Shown here: positions 1 to 5,995 of the stretch, piece by piece | Numbering within the stretch: the stretch's first letter is position 1 | Layout: each line of letters opens with the position of its first letter | DNA from: Candidatus Parcubacteria bacterium | Lineage (GTDB): Bacteria; Patescibacteriota; Minisyncoccia; Phycocordibacterales; Phycocordibacteraceae | Assembly (NCBI GenBank): GCA_027459545.1 | Contig: DAIDID010000017.1 | Span: 1 to 8,885, forward strand | Direction of reading: 5' to 3' | Length of the DNA stretch: 8,885 nucleotides | Translations under genes and position numbers: made by a program | The notes under the pieces: model-generated | Told to the model about the DNA's origin: nothing | What the model saw: the letters and a program-made list of their open reading frames with translations, nothing else | Database searches by the model: none

Positions 1-1258
1 CAGCTACCCTTTTGCGCACTACTTCAGAAGACTCACCCACCTTAAGTTCAGAGAGTATTTCGTGGGGCATGTGAGGCACCTCAACCCACATATCTAAACG
101 ATCAACAATAGGGCGTGATATTTTTCGGGCTTGCTTCTGTGCTGCTCTTATAGCAGAAGCCTCATCCGTAGTAAGTGTTTCTGCTGGATTCATAGCAGCT
201 ACAACCATACAGTCTGCAGGAAAAGTAAATGTTGCGCGAGATCTCGATATGGTAATTATTTTGTCTTCAAGTGCCTCAAGTGCGCGAGTTTCGAATTCTG
301 AAAATTCATCCAAGAAAAGAACTCCTCTATGTGCAAGTGTAATTTCACCAGCTCTTGGAAAGGCACCACCGCCAACCATCGCAGTGTGTGAAATTGTGTG
401 GTGTGGAGCTCGAAAAGGTGGCCAGTGTATGGTTTCGCCGTCTTTTAAATTTCCAGCAGTAGAATGTATAGCAGTAACTGCTAAAATTTCACTCGGGGTA
501 AGTGGCGGTAGTATTCCAGGTAGAGCCCTTGCTAGCATGGTCTTTCCAGTGCCTGGAGGTCCGTATAAAACTAAGTTGTGCCTGCCTGCGGCAGCAATTT
601 CAAGTGCCCTTTTCGCACTTTCTTGACCTTTTATGTCTTGTAAATTAACAGCAAGCGGAGTGAAAATTCTCTGCTCCTTCGGAGTTTCGGGTTTTAGAAA
701 TAATTCACCTTTCATGTGTGAAATTAATTCTTTTAAAGAACGAGGTGCATATACTGTAATTCCATCAGCCAACAATGCTTCGCGAACATTTCCTGGAGGT
801 ATGAATACTGTCGTAATTCCTGCTTTTTTCGCACTAATTATTTGAGGAAGTATGCCACGCACTGTTCGAAGAGAGCCATCAAGAGCAAGCTCTCCAGCAA
901 AAAGAAGCGGACTATTTGGTAGTTCTAAATCCCCCGCAGCACATAAGTAGCAGAGGGCAAGTGGGAGGTCATAATGAGAACCTTCTTTTCGTAAGTCCGC
1001 TGGCGAAAGAGAAAGTACAATTCTTCGGTTTGTAGACTTAGGTGATTTAAATCCTGCATGACGAATTGCAGCCGCAATACGATCTCTGGACTCTTCAACT
1101 GCTTTATCCGGAAGTCCGACTATAGAAAATGAGTGAAGGCCGAGGGTTAAATCAGCTTCTACCGTAACTAGCTCAGCTCCTGCTCCAAGTGGCTGAGCGG
1201 CAGTAAGTTTTGCGTATCCTCGCACTTTGTTAACTTGGGTATTTATAATCGACTCCAT
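1..1258 (-). CDS. comM: YifB/ComM-family AAA+ ATPase (Mg-chelatase-like), 3' end outside window
   Basis: This gene runs off the left edge: 419 codons are visible, and the family is usually about 500, so roughly 90 C-terminal residues are missing. The N-terminal half (about 1-190) is the Lon-protease-like ChlI domain, with SIVGLPDKAVEESRDRI at 45-61 and LSPADLRKEGSHYDLPLAL at 84-102. The AAA+ domain follows, with Walker A GPPGTGKT at 233-240, FRAPHHTIS at 282-290, Walker B VLFLDEF at 313-319 and SRPIVDRLD at 381-389. ComM homologues are hexameric helicases that promote branch migration when natural-transformation DNA is integrated; that role here is inferred from the family. The ATG at 1258 is the first in frame after a stop at 1301-1303, and a -10-like TATGAT lies 6 nt upstream. 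The usual NPCPCG segment with its following cysteines, expected after residue 355, is replaced by NPAETLTTDEAS, so the typical four-cysteine cluster is absent. Confidence 0.95.
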   Translation of the reverse strand, partial: MESIINTQVNKVRGYAKLTAAQPLGAGAELVTVEADLTLGLHSFSIVGLPDKAVEESRDRIAAAIRHAGFKSPKSTNRRIVLSLSPADLRKEGSHYDLPLALCYLCAAGDLELPNSPLLFAGELALDGSLRTVRGILPQIISAKKAGITTVFIPPGNVREALLADGITVYAPRSLKELISHMKGELFLKPETPKEQRIFTPLAVNLQDIKGQESAKRALEIAAAGRHNLVLYGPPGTGKTMLARALPGILPPLTPSEILAVTAIHSTAGNLKDGETIHWPPFRAPHHTISHTAMVGGGAFPRAGEITLAHRGVLFLDEFSEFETRALEALEDKIITISRSRATFTFPADCMVVAAMNPAETLTTDEASAIRAAQKQARKISRPIVDRLDMWVEVPHMPHEILSELKVGESSEVVRKRVA

Positions 1259-1264
1259 TACTTC

Positions 1265-1270
1265 ATCATA
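1265..1270 (-). promoter_or_regulatory. -10-like element of the comM-like gene
   Basis: TATGAT on the minus strand matches TATAAT at 5 of 6 positions and ends 6 nt before the ATG at 1258, predicting a leaderless transcript. It lies just downstream of the terminator of the preceding TraR-like gene, so this gene probably has its own promoter. I see no convincing -35; its expected position falls at the edge of the terminator hairpin. Confidence 0.5.
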
Positions 1271-1282
1271 CGTATCGTCTAT

Positions 1283-1312
1283 AAAAAATACTGACGGAAG
1301 TCAGTATTTTTT
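1283..1312 (-). terminator. Rho-independent terminator after the TraR/DksA-like gene
   Basis: A perfect 13-bp stem (1283-1295 with 1300-1312) closes a 4-nt loop. The stem has a GC-containing centre (ACTGAC/GTCAGT) and A6/T6 ends, so each strand has a T-run and the element could work in both directions. It starts 29 nt past the TraR-like stop codon and lies 25 nt before the comM-like start, separating the two transcription units. Confidence 0.85.
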
Positions 1313-1340
1313 CTGAGCAAAGTATGAAATACTTGTGAAT

Positions 1341-1694
1341 TTATTCCATATGAGCCATGCAAGTGATTGCAGTAGACTCAGCCTCTAGGCGTTCGTGCTC
1401 AATTGGCGCGTTGCAAACTTCACACGTTCCATATGTTCCTGCCTCGATTTTATCTAGCGCAGTAATAATTTCCCGATAGCGCGCATTAAGCACATTAACC
1501 ACAGCACGATTTTCCTGGTATTCATCAAGATGATCGGCTCGATCGTTTGGGTCGGCTTCTTGGTCAGTATCTTTTTGTATTGCCTCCCACTCAGTAGGAT
1601 TTTCAGCTGAAGGTCTAGCAATAGCAGCAAGTTGTTCTTCAAGCGACTTCTTTTCGAGTAGTAATTGTTCTTTAAATTCTATTGTATTTTCCAT
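1341..1694 (-). CDS. TraR/DksA-family zinc-finger transcription factor
   Basis: This 117-residue protein has the DksA/TraR layout: an N-terminal helical coiled-coil region (about 1-85) followed by a zinc finger. DksA-type proteins enter the RNA polymerase secondary channel and alter initiation at stringently controlled promoters. The coiled-coil tip DPNDRA at 48-53 preserves the DxxDxA acidic motif (D48, D51, A53) that matters in DksA, which argues for a true polymerase-binding role. The finger is C91-x2-C94-x17-C112-x2-H115, so the usual fourth cysteine is histidine; a C3H site should still bind zinc. The protein is shorter than E. coli DksA (about 150 residues) and close to the Gram-positive and CPR short forms. 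The ATG at 1694 is supported by an extended -10 six nt upstream. A strong terminator follows. Confidence 0.9.
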   Translation of the reverse strand: MENTIEFKEQLLLEKKSLEEQLAAIARPSAENPTEWEAIQKDTDQEADPNDRADHLDEYQENRAVVNVLNARYREIITALDKIEAGTYGTCEVCNAPIEHERLEAESTAITCMAHME

Positions 1695-1700
1695 AAGAAA

Positions 1701-1709
1701 ATTCTAACA
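1701..1709 (-). promoter_or_regulatory. Extended -10 promoter of the TraR/DksA-like gene
   Basis: TGTTAGAAT on the minus strand is an extended -10 (TGn plus TAGAAT) that ends 6 nt before the ATG at 1694. No Shine-Dalgarno sequence is present, so the transcript is predicted to be leaderless. The -35 region would overlap the 3' end of the upstream membrane-protein gene. Confidence 0.55.
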
Positions 1710-1723
1710 CATCTCAGAAATGT

Positions 1724-3127
1724 TTAGTTACCACTAGTGATGAGGCGAGACACCAATAGTTCAAAAGCCGATTCGTCTCTCGCAATAATCAGAATTCCTT
1801 TATTGTAATATCCATAAATTACTACTGTTCTTCCTGAATTATCTTTAAGCACGCGCGTGCTGTGATTTGCAACTATTTCATCCATAAAACCAGTCGCCCT
1901 TGGTGCACTAGGATCAATTTGTGGCACAAAAGTAGTCGACAATCTTTGAACAGATCTAGTCGAAGTGCTCGTTGTAGACGCTGTTAATGCTTCCGGTGCG
2001 GCTGGTTTTGGATAGAGTGGGTATAGTTTATTTAGAGAAGAAAGCATAAAAGGTTCCCATTGAAGCATTCCTGCAAAAGTACTTTGATACGAGTCAACTT
2101 TTAGGATAAAAAACGCCCTAGATTCATTTCCAGCGTGAACGACTCCAACCATACTGTCAGGATTAATATTCCTAAGTAGGATATTAGGGGCTTGGAGATT
2201 TAATTCAGATATAAATGCACCACCTGTAGCGGGCTCTTCAGTAACTCCTTGAGGAGTTGTTGTTGACTCATCTATATATGTAAGCAGTACAGAATTTACT
2301 GGGGTAGCTGCATCTGCTTTTTGAGCAAGTTGAGTTAGGAGATCTTCCCCACTTCCAGAAAGTTGTATTTTGTTGTCGTACGAAATCAAAGAGGCAGGAC
2401 CAAGCACAAGTGGCGCAGGGGTATTTTTTACTACATACATATATGCTGCAGCCAATGCCCCAGCTCCGCCAAGAAGTAGGATGATCCCAATAACAATCAG
2501 TAGTATTGGAGAACGTGCACTTCTTCTTGGTGGAGAGGGAGGAGTTTTTTTAGTCGGAGCATCTTTTTCTGCAGCAAGTACTGAAAACTTCGATGCGTGC
2601 TTTGCATCTATCTCATCAGCAAAATCGCTTTTGTATGTATGAATTGGAGAAGGTTCGGCGGCAATACTCTGAGGCTTAGGGATGATTAGCGGAGGTGGTG
2701 ATACGATTTCTACCAAAGGAGACTTTTCTGTTGGGAGGGTGGGTATTTGAGGGGGTTCCAAGTGTACATCACCAGAAGCAACACGAGCCTTGAGTCTTTC
2801 TAAAATCGCCAGCCGTTCTTGATCTTTTAGGGGAAGTTCGCTCTCAGTGCTTATTAAATCCTGTTTTATAGTGGGCTCCTTAAGAGGAACCTCCTTCTGT
2901 TTTTTAGGTTTTACTTCTTTTATTTTTACAGGTTTTGGTTTTTTAACAGGTTTTACTTTTGGAATTTTAATTTTCGGCTCCTTTACTTTTTTTTGTTTTG
3001 AAACTTCTGCAGAGACAATACCGCTTTCAGGATTTTTTCCAGAAAGAGTTACATAATCTTTCGCATACGTCCGTATGTTTTTAGAAAGATCTGAAATGTC
3101 TTGGAGTGTTTCTGGTTCAGTACTCAT
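1724..3127 (-). CDS. Single-pass membrane protein of unknown function with Lys/Pro-rich cytoplasmic tail
   Basis: I do not recognise a named family. The 467 residues fall into four parts. An N-terminal hydrophilic part (1-205) contains a highly basic Lys/Pro/Val stretch at about 43-83, a short helical charged segment at 100-120 and Pro-rich linkers at 124-160 and 195-200. One hydrophobic transmembrane helix spans about 207-232, preceded by RRSAR, so by the positive-inside rule the N-terminus is cytoplasmic. An extracytoplasmic domain (about 235-375) includes FFILKVDSYQSTFAGMLQWE at 339-358. A Ser/Thr-rich linker (about 380-395) leads to a C-terminal region ending in TVVIYGYYNKGILIIARDES at 434-453. 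No enzyme motif is visible. A cell-envelope or surface-anchoring role is only a guess. The start is the first ATG after the promoter region at 3128-3165, and the gene ends 29 nt before the TraR-like start. Confidence 0.85.
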   Translation of the reverse strand: MSTEPETLQDISDLSKNIRTYAKDYVTLSGKNPESGIVSAEVSKQKKVKEPKIKIPKVKPVKKPKPVKIKEVKPKKQKEVPLKEPTIKQDLISTESELPLKDQERLAILERLKARVASGDVHLEPPQIPTLPTEKSPLVEIVSPPPLIIPKPQSIAAEPSPIHTYKSDFADEIDAKHASKFSVLAAEKDAPTKKTPPSPPRRSARSPILLIVIGIILLLGGAGALAAAYMYVVKNTPAPLVLGPASLISYDNKIQLSGSGEDLLTQLAQKADAATPVNSVLLTYIDESTTTPQGVTEEPATGGAFISELNLQAPNILLRNINPDSMVGVVHAGNESRAFFILKVDSYQSTFAGMLQWEPFMLSSLNKLYPLYPKPAAPEALTASTTSTSTRSVQRLSTTFVPQIDPSAPRATGFMDEIVANHSTRVLKDNSGRTVVIYGYYNKGILIIARDESAFELLVSRLITSGN

Positions 3128-3157
3128 ATAGTAGAGAAAATACTACTATAGAGTATA
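3127..3157 (-). promoter_or_regulatory. Promoter with inverted repeat before the membrane-protein gene
   Basis: TATACT (minus strand, 3152-3157) is a good -10 but lies 24 nt before the ATG, so the leader would be about 17 nt, unlike the other genes here. Between them lies a perfect 8-bp inverted repeat, TATAGTAG (3127-3134) and CTACTATA (3143-3150), with an 8-nt spacer. It could be an operator or an mRNA hairpin hiding the start. An alternative -10, TATTTT, lies 9 nt before the ATG and would again give a nearly leaderless mRNA. I see no ribosome-binding site. Confidence 0.35.
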
Positions 3158-3165
3158 ACGTGTAA

Positions 3166-3684
3166 TTATTGACCTCGATATCCTATTAAGAACTTTTTGG
3201 GATCATCACACATGTCTGTAAACGCATGAGCTGCTTCTTTCAATTTTGATGAAGATGATTTTCCGAAGGATATTACTTCAACTTGGCAACCTTCATTCAT
3301 ATCTAAGTATTCTATGAGAGGAATAAAATCTCCATCACCAGAAGCAATAATTACCGTATCTAATTTCGGTGCGATTTTTACAGCATCAATTGCCAACCCC
3401 ACATCCCAGTCTGCTTTTTTTGCACCATCAGCAAATGTTTGCAAACCTTTAACTTTAGTTTCGATGCCGATTTTTGTAAGAGCATCAAAAAAAGCAGCTT
3501 CCTCACCACTGTCTGTACTAATAACATACGCAATTGCTCGTACGAGTGTTCTCCCGTCCACTGCTTCTTCGAGTACTTTTGCAAAATTTACTCGGGTTTT
3601 GTATAAGTGTTTCGCACTATGATATAAATTTTGAGTATCAATAAAGATTCCAACGCGTTGTGCGGTATGTTTAATAACTGCCAT
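3166..3684 (-). CDS. NYN domain protein, LabA/DUF88-like (PIN-like putative RNase)
   Basis: This 172-residue protein is a single NYN (PIN-fold) domain. Visible motifs are VGIFIDTQNLYHSAK at 11-25, with D16 and N19; KKADWDVGLAIDAVK at 89-103, with D92, D94 and D100; and VIIASGDGDFIPLIEYL at 111-127, with D117 and D119. This set of acidic residues forms the metal site of NYN nucleases. LabA-like proteins are generally thought to act on RNA; the substrate is unknown here. I start at the ATG at 3684 (MAVIKHTAQ) rather than the in-frame TTG at 3720. The ATG has a -10-like TTATAT 6 nt upstream, and the extra 12 residues of the longer form would be translated promoter. The gene follows rpsO by 91 nt and precedes the membrane-protein gene by 38 nt, on the same strand. 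Confidence 0.9.
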   Translation of the reverse strand: MAVIKHTAQRVGIFIDTQNLYHSAKHLYKTRVNFAKVLEEAVDGRTLVRAIAYVISTDSGEEAAFFDALTKIGIETKVKGLQTFADGAKKADWDVGLAIDAVKIAPKLDTVIIASGDGDFIPLIEYLDMNEGCQVEVISFGKSSSSKLKEAAHAFTDMCDDPKKFLIGYRGQ

Positions 3685-3690
3685 ATAAAT

Positions 3691-3696
3691 ATATAA
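3691..3696 (-). promoter_or_regulatory. -10-like element of the NYN gene, deciding its start
   Basis: TTATAT on the minus strand ends 6 nt before the ATG at 3684. A weak -35-like TTGGTT (3715-3720) lies 18 nt further up. The hexamer lies within what would be coding sequence if the TTG at 3720 were used, which supports the shorter protein. Confidence 0.45.
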
Positions 3697-3720
3697 GAGG
3701 ACTAATGTAAAACTAACCAA

Positions 3721-3739
3721 AACTTCTTATTAAAAAGTT
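3721..3739 (-). terminator. Weak possible terminator hairpin after rpsO
   Basis: AACTTCTT pairs imperfectly with AAAAAGTT around a 3-nt loop (one C/A mismatch), with T-rich sequence on the minus-strand 3' side. It is A/T-rich and weak. It lies 37 nt past the rpsO stop and is the only hairpin seen between rpsO and the NYN gene, so some read-through is likely if it works at all. Confidence 0.22.
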
Positions 3740-3775
3740 CTTTCTTTATAGTAACACCTGCTAAGGGCTCTTATA

Positions 3776-4042
3776 TTAGCGCTTCAAACCAAGTTGCTTT
3801 ATGAGTGCGTTGTAACGTCGCTTGTCATTCTTTTCAACATAACGAAGATGAGAACGGCGGTCTGCAACCATTTGCAAAAGTCCCCTGCGAGAATGAAAAT
3901 CTTTCTGATTTTTCTTTAAATGAGAAGTCAATTCCTCGATTTTTCGACTAAGTATAGAAATCTGAACCTGAGCAGAGCCCGTGTCCAGGTCGTGTAGAGC
4001 AGCATTTTTAATGATGCCCGCTTTTACTCGTTTTGTTAGCAT
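3776..4042 (-). CDS. rpsO: 30S ribosomal protein S15
   Basis: At 88 residues this is the normal S15 length. Family signatures are present: DTGSAQVQISIL at 20-31, where S15 proteins carry DTGS..VQ, then HSRRGLLQMVADRRSHLRYV at 50-69 and YNALIKQLGLKR at the C-terminus. S15 binds the 16S rRNA central domain early in 30S assembly and forms a bridge to the 50S subunit. The usual downstream partner pnp is absent; the next gene is the NYN nuclease. The promoter places the transcription start at or next to the ATG. There is therefore no 5' leader in which S15 could bind for the translational autoregulation known in other bacteria. Confidence 0.97.
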   Translation of the reverse strand: MLTKRVKAGIIKNAALHDLDTGSAQVQISILSRKIEELTSHLKKNQKDFHSRRGLLQMVADRRSHLRYVEKNDKRRYNALIKQLGLKR

Positions 4043-4049
4043 TGGTAGT

Positions 4050-4078
4050 ACAGTACCACACCTTGATTATTTTTGCAA
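4050..4078 (-). promoter_or_regulatory. rpsO promoter (-35 and extended -10)
   Basis: On the minus strand, TTGCAA (4073-4078) and TACTGT (4050-4055) are separated by an ideal 17 bp, with a TG one base before the -10. The -10 ends 7 nt before the rpsO ATG. This is the most complete promoter in the window and predicts a leaderless mRNA. Confidence 0.65.
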
Positions 4079-4138
4079 GAGTGTCATGGTTTACCCACGG
4101 AAAGTACTTATTTTTTGGGAATGTCGCACAATATCCAG

Positions 4139-4147
4139 TGCTATACT
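4139..4147 (+). promoter_or_regulatory. Extended -10 promoter of the tyrosine recombinase gene
   Basis: TGCTATACT is an extended -10 ending 7 nt before the ATG at 4155. No Shine-Dalgarno and no clear -35 are seen. It diverges from the rpsO promoter within the same 112-bp intergenic region. Confidence 0.6.
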
Positions 4148-4154
4148 TTAAGTA

Positions 4155-5069
4155 ATGGATATCGAGGTAATGAAACGTCAGTTTTTGGAATATACCGAGA
4201 TTGAGCGAGGACGCGCGGTTAAAACTATAGAAAATTATGACCATTACTTAACGGTATTTTTTTCTCATGCTCAGATAAAGGACACAAAGGACATTACGGA
4301 AGAAAAAATCCGCGAGTTTCGCTTATGGCTAAATCGTCAACCAGGCACTGGAAAGGATTCGATGAAACGAAAAACACAGAATTATTATCTGATTGCCCTT
4401 CGAGCATTCTTGAAATTTCTTCGCAAGCGAGACATCGAAGGTCTTTCACCCGAAAAAATTGAACTAGCAAAAGTACCGGATCGTTCATTGGATCTAATAA
4501 CCAGCACTGAACTTGGAAGACTTATACACTCAGCAAGTGGCACAGACGAACGATTGCTCAGGGATCGCGCAATAATGGAGTTGCTATTCTCGACAGGACT
4601 TCGAGTGTCTGAATTATGTGCACTAAATTCCGACATTGATTTGTCCAGAGATGAACTTTCTGTGCGTGGAAAAGGCGACAAAGTAAGAGTGGTATTTATT
4701 TCTGAGGAAGCAAGAGAAGCTATTCGTGCCTATTTAAAGTCTCGCAAAGACATGGAAGAAGCTCTTTTTGTAAATGTGCCCCTTCAAAGAAAAGTAGATT
4801 CAAAAACTACCCCTACTCGCCTTACTCCACGGTCTATAGAGCGTCTAATAAAAACCTATGCAGCAAAGGCAGGAATTACAAAAAAAGTTACACCTCATGT
4901 ATTAAGGCACTCTTTTGCAACGGACCTGCTTTCAAATGGCGCAGATATACGATCGGTACAACAGCTTCTTGGACACGCTAGCATAAATACAACTCAAATT
5001 TACACACACGTTACAGATTCTCAGTTGCGAGAAGTGCATAAACGATTTCATGGAAAGTCGAAAGTATAA
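4155..5069 (+). CDS. Tyrosine recombinase, XerC/XerD type
   Basis: The 304 residues have the Xer layout: an N-terminal SAM-like core-binding domain (about 5-95) and a C-terminal catalytic domain (about 112-295). The whole active site is visible: R150 in STGLRVSEL, K173 in RGKGDKVR, H248 and R251 in HVLRHSFATDLL, H274 in LLGHASINTTQ and the nucleophile Y283 in IYTHV. Length and motifs fit the housekeeping recombinases that resolve chromosome dimers at dif. Nothing nearby suggests a phage integrase: no excisionase, attachment site or phage genes. Sequence alone does not separate XerC from XerD, and this may be the cell's only Xer. The gene ends directly against the oppositely oriented nuclease gene, with no spacer and no hairpin terminator. 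Confidence 0.93.
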   Translation: MDIEVMKRQFLEYTEIERGRAVKTIENYDHYLTVFFSHAQIKDTKDITEEKIREFRLWLNRQPGTGKDSMKRKTQNYYLIALRAFLKFLRKRDIEGLSPEKIELAKVPDRSLDLITSTELGRLIHSASGTDERLLRDRAIMELLFSTGLRVSELCALNSDIDLSRDELSVRGKGDKVRVVFISEEAREAIRAYLKSRKDMEEALFVNVPLQRKVDSKTTPTRLTPRSIERLIKTYAAKAGITKKVTPHVLRHSFATDLLSNGADIRSVQQLLGHASINTTQIYTHVTDSQLREVHKRFHGKSKV

Positions 5070-5915
5070 TTAAGGGATGAAGTAAAGGTCTTGACCGAAA
5101 CTTCCTACTCCAAGTGACTTTGCCTTACCCTTTAAAATTTTTTCAAAAGGTTGGCAGGTAAAGCATCCATCAGGTCCGGAATGACAAAGAAACTCCTTAT
5201 CTTCTCTTGCTTTTTTGACCTCGCGTGCAATTTTCAGCACCCGCTCTTTTGCTTCTTCTGGAGTAGGTAATTCCTTTTCCACATAGCCATTTTCACGGTC
5301 TAAGTACCAGTATGCAGCTCCTGAGACGGATCTCTTTTGCAGTGCATTTAGAAGGAGTAAGTAAATCGGTAGTTGCAAAGAATCTTCATGCTCATCATTT
5401 TTTCCTGTCTTAAAATCAATTACTCGTACACTGTCGTCCTCAGGTATGTATTCGAGCCAGTCAATCATTCCGCAAAGAACGATATTGTCTTCTTCGGAAA
5501 GATAAAAATTTGGAATCATATCATTTCTCCCCCTTTGTAGTCGAACAGTTTTTCGAGCGAGAGGTCCTGGATTTTCTATAACTCTCTTAATCATACTCAC
5601 CCCTCTTTCTTTTGCAGATAGTTCTTCCGTTTCGTCTTTAAATCCACCCTTTTCTCCCGCTACATTCTTCCACTCATTTTCAAAGTCTTTTAGAAGATTC
5701 CTTTCTAGGCGCTCCTCAAGCGGAATTTCTTTTAGTGCCTCAAGAGTATTGTGCACGGCTGTTCCGAGCGACAATGCTCCATTTACAATGCCGATTTTCC
5801 TACCAGTCTTGGGATCTTTGTACATATTATGCAGGTAGTATGCTCGAGGACATCGAATAAAGTCGCCCATCGAAGAATGAGAAACCCACACAGCAGAATA
5901 CTTGTCCCCTTTCAT
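5070..5915 (-). CDS. PD-(D/E)XK nuclease, RecB/Cas4-like, probably Fe-S
   Basis: The 281 residues form a standalone RecB-type nuclease domain (PDDEXK_1-like). Ordered motifs are SSMGDFIRCPRAYYL (14-28, with C22), GTAVHNTLE (51-59, motif I H55), GMIDWLEY (149-156, D152), VRVIDFKTGK (163-172, D167 and K169) and QLPIYLLLL (181-189, motif with Q181 and Y185). Cysteines C22, C244, C251 and C254 are placed like the 4Fe-4S ligands of AddB, Cas4 and Dna2, although the C-terminal spacing is C-x6-C-x2-C rather than the usual C-x2-C-x5-C. The family cuts DNA ends in repair and recombination. There is no helicase domain, and no cas1 or cas2 nearby, so a CRISPR role is unsupported. The ATG at 5915 has an extended -10 six nt upstream. 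The gene diverges from exodeoxyribonuclease III. Confidence 0.9.
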   Translation of the reverse strand: MKGDKYSAVWVSHSSMGDFIRCPRAYYLHNMYKDPKTGRKIGIVNGALSLGTAVHNTLEALKEIPLEERLERNLLKDFENEWKNVAGEKGGFKDETEELSAKERGVSMIKRVIENPGPLARKTVRLQRGRNDMIPNFYLSEEDNIVLCGMIDWLEYIPEDDSVRVIDFKTGKNDEHEDSLQLPIYLLLLNALQKRSVSGAAYWYLDRENGYVEKELPTPEEAKERVLKIAREVKKAREDKEFLCHSGPDGCFTCQPFEKILKGKAKSLGVGSFGQDLYFIP

Positions 5916-5921
5916 TAACTC

Positions 5922-5930
5922 ATTCTATCA
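5922..5930 (-). promoter_or_regulatory. Extended -10 promoter of the PD-(D/E)XK nuclease gene
   Basis: TGATAGAAT on the minus strand is an extended -10 ending 6 nt before the ATG at 5915. No ribosome-binding site is present. It diverges from the exodeoxyribonuclease III promoter, so both DNA-repair genes are expressed from an 80-bp region. Confidence 0.55.
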
Positions 5931-5983
5931 AATTCCCTACCCCTCACCTAAAAATTAAAAAACAGACCCGTCAATTCATAAGT

Positions 5984-5989
5984 TATACT
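5984..5989 (+). promoter_or_regulatory. -10 element of the exodeoxyribonuclease III gene
   Basis: TATACT ends 6 nt before the ATG at 5996 and is followed by GGTGTA. The -35 is weak. No Shine-Dalgarno sequence is present, so a leaderless mRNA is predicted. Confidence 0.55.
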
Positions 5990-5995
5990 GGTGTA

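Noticed and set aside
249..845. Two plus-strand open frames of 125 and 70 codons at 249-626 and 633-845
   Set aside because: They lie antisense to the clear comM-like gene and show no family resemblance or promoter.
2370..3056. Plus-strand open frames opposite the membrane-protein gene, some hydrophobic
   Set aside because: Their phenylalanine- and glycine-rich composition is the complement of the Lys/Pro-rich tail; they are shadows.
3685..3720. N-terminal extension of the NYN protein from a TTG at 3720
   Set aside because: The extension covers the likely -10 element, and the ATG at 3684 directly precedes the conserved domain.
4119..4154. Possible dif site upstream of the xer gene
   Set aside because: The sequence does not resemble two 11-bp Xer half-sites around a central spacer; it is better explained as the promoter.
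4155..5915. Recombinase plus Cas4-like nuclease as a mobile element or CRISPR-linked pair
   Set aside because: The genes are convergent, not co-transcribed; there are no repeats, cas genes, attachment sites or cargo, and both fit housekeeping repair and recombination.
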